This document shows positions 60,043-64,000 of a DNA stretch of 64,000 bases, one piece after another (within the stretch, counting starts at the first letter, position 1; the number at the start of each line of letters is the position of its first letter). The position numbers and the translations under genes were made by a program. The notes under the pieces are model-generated. The model was given only the letters and a program-made list of their open reading frames with translations, made no database searches and was not told where the DNA came from. Location of the stretch: positions 62,001 to 126,000 of the forward strand of contig NZ_VCRA01000011.1 of assembly GCF_005938385.1 (NCBI RefSeq). The letters run 5' to 3'. The DNA comes from Paenibacillus mesophilus. Its GTDB lineage: Bacteria > Bacillota > Bacilli > Paenibacillales > NBRC-103111.

Positions 60043-60849
60043 ATGGACAGCAGGGATTGGAAAAAGTTTTTGATTCCATACGATCAGGCGGTCGAGGAGC
60101 TGAAGGTGAAGTTCAAGACGCTCCGGACGGAGATGAAAGCCCGGGAAGAATATGCTCCGATCGAATTTGTGACGGGAAGAGTGAAGCGCATCTCGAGCAT
60201 ATTGGAGAAGGCGAAGCGGCTTCAAGTTCCGATGGACCGGCTCGAGCAAGGAATCGAAGATATCGCGGGCATCCGTATCATGTGCCAATTCATCCAGGAC
60301 ATCCGGACTTTGTCGGAGCTGATCCGGCAGCGGAAGGACATGTCGGTTGTCTACGAGAAAGATTATATTACGAATTATAAAGAGAGCGGCTACCGCAGCT
60401 ACCACATCATCGTGGAATACCCTGTACAGACATCGCTCGGGCTGAAGACGGTGCTGGCCGAAGTGCAGATCCGTACACTGGCCATGAATTTCTGGGCCAC
60501 GATCGAGCATTCCCTCAGCTACAAGCATCGGGAAAGGCTGCCGGAGGACGTCAAAAACCGGCTGCAAAGAGCGGCTGAAGCCGCCAATGCGCTCGATCAG
60601 GAAATGTCCAGCATCCGCGACGAGATTATGGACGCGCAGAAGCTGTTCGAGGACAATTCGAACTTGGTTTCGAAGGTGCTGGGCCACATTCAAGACTTGT
60701 ATTACTACCATCGCGTACGGGAAGCGGCCAATTTCCAGCTGAAATTCAACGAGCTATGGGAAACGGAAGAAATTATGGGAATGCGCGCTTTGGCGGTTCA
60801 GGTGGAGGAAGCGGTGCTTCGGGCCAAAAAAACGGATTCGTCGTTGTAG
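60043..60849 (+). CDS. Small alarmone synthetase (RelQ/YjbM-like)
   Basis: A 268-residue (p)ppGpp synthetase without a hydrolase domain. Motifs are FVTGRVKRISSILEKAKRL, DIAGIRIMC, GYRSYHIIVEYP and AEVQIRTLAMNFWATIEHSL, the substrate-binding and catalytic segments of the RelA/SpoT nucleotidyltransferase. It is about 55 residues longer than B. subtilis YjbM, with an extra C-terminal helical region. ATG with GGAGG upstream, 22 bp after pyrD, so co-transcription with a nucleotide-synthesis gene is likely. Confidence 0.9.
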   Translation: MDSRDWKKFLIPYDQAVEELKVKFKTLRTEMKAREEYAPIEFVTGRVKRISSILEKAKRLQVPMDRLEQGIEDIAGIRIMCQFIQDIRTLSELIRQRKDMSVVYEKDYITNYKESGYRSYHIIVEYPVQTSLGLKTVLAEVQIRTLAMNFWATIEHSLSYKHRERLPEDVKNRLQRAAEAANALDQEMSSIRDEIMDAQKLFEDNSNLVSKVLGHIQDLYYYHRVREAANFQLKFNELWETEEIMGMRALAVQVEEAVLRAKKTDSSL

Positions 60850-60953
60850 CCCGGCAACCACTTTAAACGAACAGTACCGTATTGTGATGTTCAAGCCCCT
60901 CTTCCGGCCCCGTCCGGAAGCTGCGGGCTCATTTTGTTCATGGAGGCGCGGGG

Positions 60954-61367
60954 ATGATCGCATACGATATGCTGTACGTGGAGTTTTTGTATTACTTCAA
61001 TGTGGAACGGGATTATTTCGAATGCCACGAGGTGATGGAGGAGCTATGGATGGAGGAGGGGCGCAATCCGCTTCATCAAGGACTGCTTCAGGTCGCGGTA
61101 GCGTTGTACCACCATCGCAACGGCAACGTGGGAGGAGCGATCAAGCTGTTCTCCCAAGGGATCGAGAAGCTGGAATTTTACCCGAAGATTACGCTCGGCA
61201 TCGATCTCGGCAAGCTGATCGCGGACTCGGAATCTTATTTGGACAAGCTGCTCGCGATCGAGGAGGAGCCTTTCGAATTTTACGATCTCGATATCGCGAT
61301 CGTCCACAGCGAGCTGACCGCGATGGTCGAGGAGCTGAAGGAGTTTCCCCCGGTGAAAGGATCGTAA
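60954..61367 (+). CDS. DUF309 family protein
   Basis: A 137-residue helical protein. YFECHEVMEELWMEEG and HQGLLQVAVALYHHRNGNVGGAIKLF are the DUF309 signature; the conserved Glu/His pairs suggest a metal or ligand site. Function is unknown. The ribosome site GGAGGCG lies before the ATG. It follows the alarmone synthetase by 104 bp on the same strand and ends just before the thioredoxin-like gene's terminator. Confidence 0.88.
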   Translation: MIAYDMLYVEFLYYFNVERDYFECHEVMEELWMEEGRNPLHQGLLQVAVALYHHRNGNVGGAIKLFSQGIEKLEFYPKITLGIDLGKLIADSESYLDKLLAIEEEPFEFYDLDIAIVHSELTAMVEELKEFPPVKGS

Positions 61368-61406
61368 AAGCAAAAAGCGGCGGTCCCGATCCGGGATCTC
61401 GCCGCT
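61366..61406 (-). terminator. Terminator after the CPHC thioredoxin gene
   Basis: On the minus strand AGCGGCG (pairing 61376-61382 with 61400-61406) plus inner CCCGG pairing is followed by TTTTTGCTTTT. Confidence 0.7.
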
Positions 61407-61416
61407 GCCGCTGCCG

Positions 61417-61959
61417 TTATTTCTTCTTGGCATCCTCGAAAAACTTCTTGAAGTCGTCGGCCGAATAGCCCGGTTGGCCGTTGGAGCTGATGCCGCCTTC
61501 CATGCGAAGAACTTCCTTGCCGCCTTTGTAATAGACGATCGTAGGCGTGGCGGTAATTTTGAACTCGTTCCAGCCGGCTTCGTACTCCCATAGGTTAAGC
61601 TGCTTGAGATCGACTCCGGCCGTTTTGGCGATCGGGTTCAGCACGGGAGTAGTGACGATGCAATGAGGGCAAGTCGTCTGGAAATAGTAGACGAACATAT
61701 CCTTTTTTGCGCTCAGATCGTTTTTCAGATCGGCCGGCTTGATGATGTTCTGGTAATTCGCGTCGTTCAGCTGCGCCAGCGTCTCCGGCTTCAGCTTGGC
61801 GGCGTCGACTCCGTACAGCTGCTTCGACTTCTCGTTCGTCGCCGCATCGATTTTGCTTGCGCGGGCTTCTTCCTTGGTCTTTTCGCTTTGATGATTTACA
61901 ATGAAAAGAAGGACGAAAAGTCCGACGATAATCCCTAAATAAATCAACAACTTCTTCAC
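61417..61959 (-). CDS. Membrane-anchored thioredoxin-like protein with a CPHC motif
   Basis: A 180-residue protein with an N-terminal TM anchor (3-22) and an extracytoplasmic thioredoxin fold. The redox motif is FVYYFQTTCPHCIVTTPVLNPIA: CPHC is the DsbA-type, oxidising dipeptide. The cis-Pro is in ITATPTIVYYKGG. Probably forms or isomerises disulfides in exported proteins. GTG start behind GGGGTGA. A second extracytoplasmic redox protein besides the ResA-like one at 42.7 kb. Confidence 0.88.
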   Translation of the reverse strand: MKKLLIYLGIIVGLFVLLFIVNHQSEKTKEEARASKIDAATNEKSKQLYGVDAAKLKPETLAQLNDANYQNIIKPADLKNDLSAKKDMFVYYFQTTCPHCIVTTPVLNPIAKTAGVDLKQLNLWEYEAGWNEFKITATPTIVYYKGGKEVLRMEGGISSNGQPGYSADDFKKFFEDAKKK

Positions 61960-62089
61960 GATTTCACCCCGGTTAATAGTTTGAAATAACTTATTCTACC
62001 CGTCCCCCTTCGTTTCCTCCCGGAGGCGGATGGGAATTGTTGATCATTTTTTGAACTGAACGTTTGATAAGAGCGGAGCGCAGCATACG

Positions 62090-63658
62090 ATGGCCAAATT
62101 GCCCGACCTATTTTTGAAAAAGATGGAGCAGCTGCTTCAAGACGAATATCCCGCTTTTCTAAGTTCATACGAGCAATCGCGGCTGCAAGGGATCCGGGTG
62201 AACGGGTTGAAAATGGAAGCGGAACGGTTCCCGGGACTGTCGCCGTTCCCGCTGTCACAGGTTCCGTGGGTGCGCGAAGGCTTCTATATCCCGGAGACCG
62301 AGCGGCCCGGGAAACATCCGTATTACCATGCGGGCTTGTATTACGTGCAGGAGCCCAGCGCGATGGCCCCCGTCGAGCTGCTCGACGTACGCCCCGGCGA
62401 CAAAGTGTTGGACCTATGCGCCGCTCCGGGCGGCAAAACTACGCAAATTGCGTCCAAGCTGCAAGGACGAGGGCTGCTGGTAACGAACGACAACCAACCG
62501 GACCGGGTCAAGGCGCTCGTCAAAAACGTAGAGCTTTACGGCGTAACGAATGCTATCGTATTGAACGAGACGCCGGAGAGGCTCGCTCCCGTATTGCCGG
62601 ATTACTTCGATAAAATATTGGTCGATGCTCCTTGCTCGGGAGAAGGGATGTTTCGCAAAGACGACAGTATGGCGAAAGGGTGGGACGGACTTTCGCCGCT
62701 TCGTTATGCAGCCATGCAGCGCCATATTTTGGCGAAGGCCGCGGACATGCTGAAGCCCGGGGGACGGATCGTTTACTCGACCTGTACGTTTTCCCCCGAA
62801 GAAAACGAGCGGATTATAGCCGATTTTGCCGCCGAACATCCCGGGTTTCGGGTTGTGCCGATTCCGGCGGAGCACGGCTTTGAGCATGGACGTCCGGATT
62901 GGACAGGTTCTGGCCGTTGCGAGGACGGGCATTGTCAAGAGACAGCGGGAACTGTCAGGCTCTGGCCTCATCGGCTGAAGGGCGAGGGGCATTTCGCCGC
63001 CGTACTGGAACGTACAGGCGTTCGGATCGGTCCCGAATCGGTAAATGTGTCGGCGCAGCCGGTGAATCGATCCGAGTCCCGCATGCCGGAAGGCCGAATG
63101 AAGCGGACATTCGGGGAGAAAGAGGGCCGGATGGCGGGTAAGCACGGCGCTAAAGGAAAAGGCATGAACGGGGAGCGAGGCGGAACGTCCCGGCTTGAAA
63201 GCGGATCGTCTGCGGACGGGAGCGAGCTGCTCCGTTTGTTTGCCGAAGCGAATCTAACCGCCGGATTATCCGGCAAAGTCAAGCTGCATCGCGATTACGT
63301 ATATATTTCTCCCGAGGAAGCGCCGGACCTGGACGGGCTGAAGGTCGTCCGTCCGGGCTGGTTCGCAGGGACTGTGAAGGGAGGACGATTCGAGCCATCG
63401 CACGCGCTGGCTATGGGGCTGAAGCGCGGCGCCGATGCCGTACGCTCGATCTCCTTCGAGTCCGGCGACCTCGACGCCGTCCGCTATTTGAAGGGCGAGA
63501 CGCTGCAGCTTTCCGAGGAACGGCTTTGCCTGAATCGTCCGGGAATGCCCGCCAAAGGCTACTGTCTCGTCTGTGTCGACGGTTATCCGCTCGGATGGGG
63601 CAAATGGATGGACGGTATGCTGAAGAACGAATATCCGCCGGGATGGAGGTGGTCCTGA
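62090..63658 (+). CDS. RsmF/NSUN-type rRNA cytosine-C5 methyltransferase
   Basis: A 522-residue SAM-dependent RNA methyltransferase. Motif I is KVLDLCAAPGGKTTQIASKL; the two catalytic Cys are in LVDAPCSGEGMFRKD and VYSTCTFSPEENE. The C-terminal 150 residues form the RsmF-type RNA-binding (FAU-1/PUA-like) region, with a variable basic linker at about 330-370 (RMKRTFGEKEGRMAGKHGAKGKGM). It methylates 16S rRNA. Its stop is immediately followed by the pseudouridine synthase start, so both rRNA modifiers share a transcript. Confidence 0.93.
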   Translation: MAKLPDLFLKKMEQLLQDEYPAFLSSYEQSRLQGIRVNGLKMEAERFPGLSPFPLSQVPWVREGFYIPETERPGKHPYYHAGLYYVQEPSAMAPVELLDVRPGDKVLDLCAAPGGKTTQIASKLQGRGLLVTNDNQPDRVKALVKNVELYGVTNAIVLNETPERLAPVLPDYFDKILVDAPCSGEGMFRKDDSMAKGWDGLSPLRYAAMQRHILAKAADMLKPGGRIVYSTCTFSPEENERIIADFAAEHPGFRVVPIPAEHGFEHGRPDWTGSGRCEDGHCQETAGTVRLWPHRLKGEGHFAAVLERTGVRIGPESVNVSAQPVNRSESRMPEGRMKRTFGEKEGRMAGKHGAKGKGMNGERGGTSRLESGSSADGSELLRLFAEANLTAGLSGKVKLHRDYVYISPEEAPDLDGLKVVRPGWFAGTVKGGRFEPSHALAMGLKRGADAVRSISFESGDLDAVRYLKGETLQLSEERLCLNRPGMPAKGYCLVCVDGYPLGWGKWMDGMLKNEYPPGWRWS

Positions 63659-64000
63659 TTGGGCAAAAAACAACGGGTCGATAAAATATTGGCGCATATG
63701 GGGTACGGCACGCGAAGCGAAATCAAGCGTTTGGTCAAGCAGGGCGCGGTGGAGGTCGGAGGAAAGACGGTCAAGGACAGCGGGCAGCAGGTCGATCCCG
63801 AGCTGGAGACGATCACGGTCGACGGCGAACGGGTCAAGTTCCGCGAATTCGTCTATCTGATGCTGAACAAGCCGCCGGGCGTCGTCTCGGCTACGGAAGA
63901 TACGCGCGACCGGACGGTGGTCGATTTGCTCGCGGATGAATATATGACGTTCGAGCCTTTTCCCGTCGGACGGCTCGATAAAGATACGGAAGGGCTGCTG
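63659..64000 (+). CDS. RsuA-type 16S rRNA pseudouridine synthase, partial
   Basis: The gene runs off the right edge; 114 codons are present. An S4 RNA-binding domain (residues 5-65, RVDKILAHMGYGTRSEIKRLVKQGAVEVGGKTV) is followed by the start of the catalytic domain, with the conserved YLMLNKPPGVVSA and the catalytic Asp in FPVGRLDKDTEGLL. It isomerises a uridine in 16S rRNA (position 516 type). TTG start with GGAGGTGG seven bases upstream, directly abutting the RsmF stop. Confidence 0.92.
   Translation, partial: MGKKQRVDKILAHMGYGTRSEIKRLVKQGAVEVGGKTVKDSGQQVDPELETITVDGERVKFREFVYLMLNKPPGVVSATEDTRDRTVVDLLADEYMTFEPFPVGRLDKDTEGLL

Overview
The window looks like chromosomal DNA of a spore-forming, Paenibacillus-like member of the Bacillales with moderately high G+C. 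The basis is protein-family recognition: a SleB cortex-lytic enzyme behind a sigma-G-type promoter, an OpuA glycine-betaine transporter with a GbsR-type regulator, a YtpB-like terpene synthase, DUF4178/DUF4247 proteins, YesL and YitT membrane proteins, a copper-amine-oxidase-type stalk domain, a Firmicutes-type 6S RNA, and frequent TTG/GTG starts behind strong GGAGG sites. No species assignment is possible from the window alone. Both edges cut genes: a DMT transporter on the left and an RsuA-type pseudouridine synthase on the right. I saw no rRNA, tRNA, intact insertion sequence, prophage or CRISPR array.

Layout. 1-6 kb: a transporter/MocR regulator pair, then a three-transporter minus-strand operon. 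6-15 kb: YtpB-like synthase, a stand-alone pfkA, aldose epimerase, BCP peroxiredoxin, FMN reductase, YitT, and the DUF4178-DUF4247 pair. 15-18.4 kb: a CshA-type RNA helicase with a long structured leader, a YesL-like protein and 6S RNA. 18.4-23.3 kb: an AraC regulator divergent from a four-gene operon (TIM-barrel isomerase, Gfo/Idh/MocA oxidoreductase, PIG-L deacetylase, NagB-like protein) that looks like an uncharacterised amino-sugar pathway. 23.4-29.2 kb: sleB, glpX and opuA with gbsR. 29.3-32.1 kb: a DeoR regulator, class II aldolase and 1-phosphofructokinase-type kinase. 32-37 kb: tpx, small secreted or stress proteins, a rhomboid protease, a GltC-like LysR regulator and YugP. 37-45 kb: an amt gene with a GlnR/TnrA-type box, a DUF294 nucleotidyltransferase-DnaQ exonuclease pair, a JAMM protease, an MFS exporter, a ResA-like thioredoxin and cimA. 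45-47.4 kb: dinB (with a 13-codon upstream ORF), mobB and ferredoxin. 47.6-58 kb: an envelope and signalling block with a CHASE2 adenylate cyclase, a giant FecR/Ig-repeat/cohesin-like protein, an unrecognised secreted protein, an NHL/stalk protein and an L,D-transpeptidase. 58.6-64 kb: pyrD, a small alarmone synthetase, a DUF309 protein, a CPHC thioredoxin, an RsmF-type rRNA methyltransferase and a pseudouridine synthase.

The most unusual features are non-coding. A dispersed hairpin repeat (11-bp arms around an invariant 29-nt loop) occurs five times at four loci, and its arms covary between copies. Two of these loci also carry a large nested inverted-repeat structure less than 100 bp upstream. 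The coding region that most deserves follow-up is the CHASE2 cyclase/FecR-cohesin-like/unknown secreted protein block. All family names come from motif and sequence memory without database searches.
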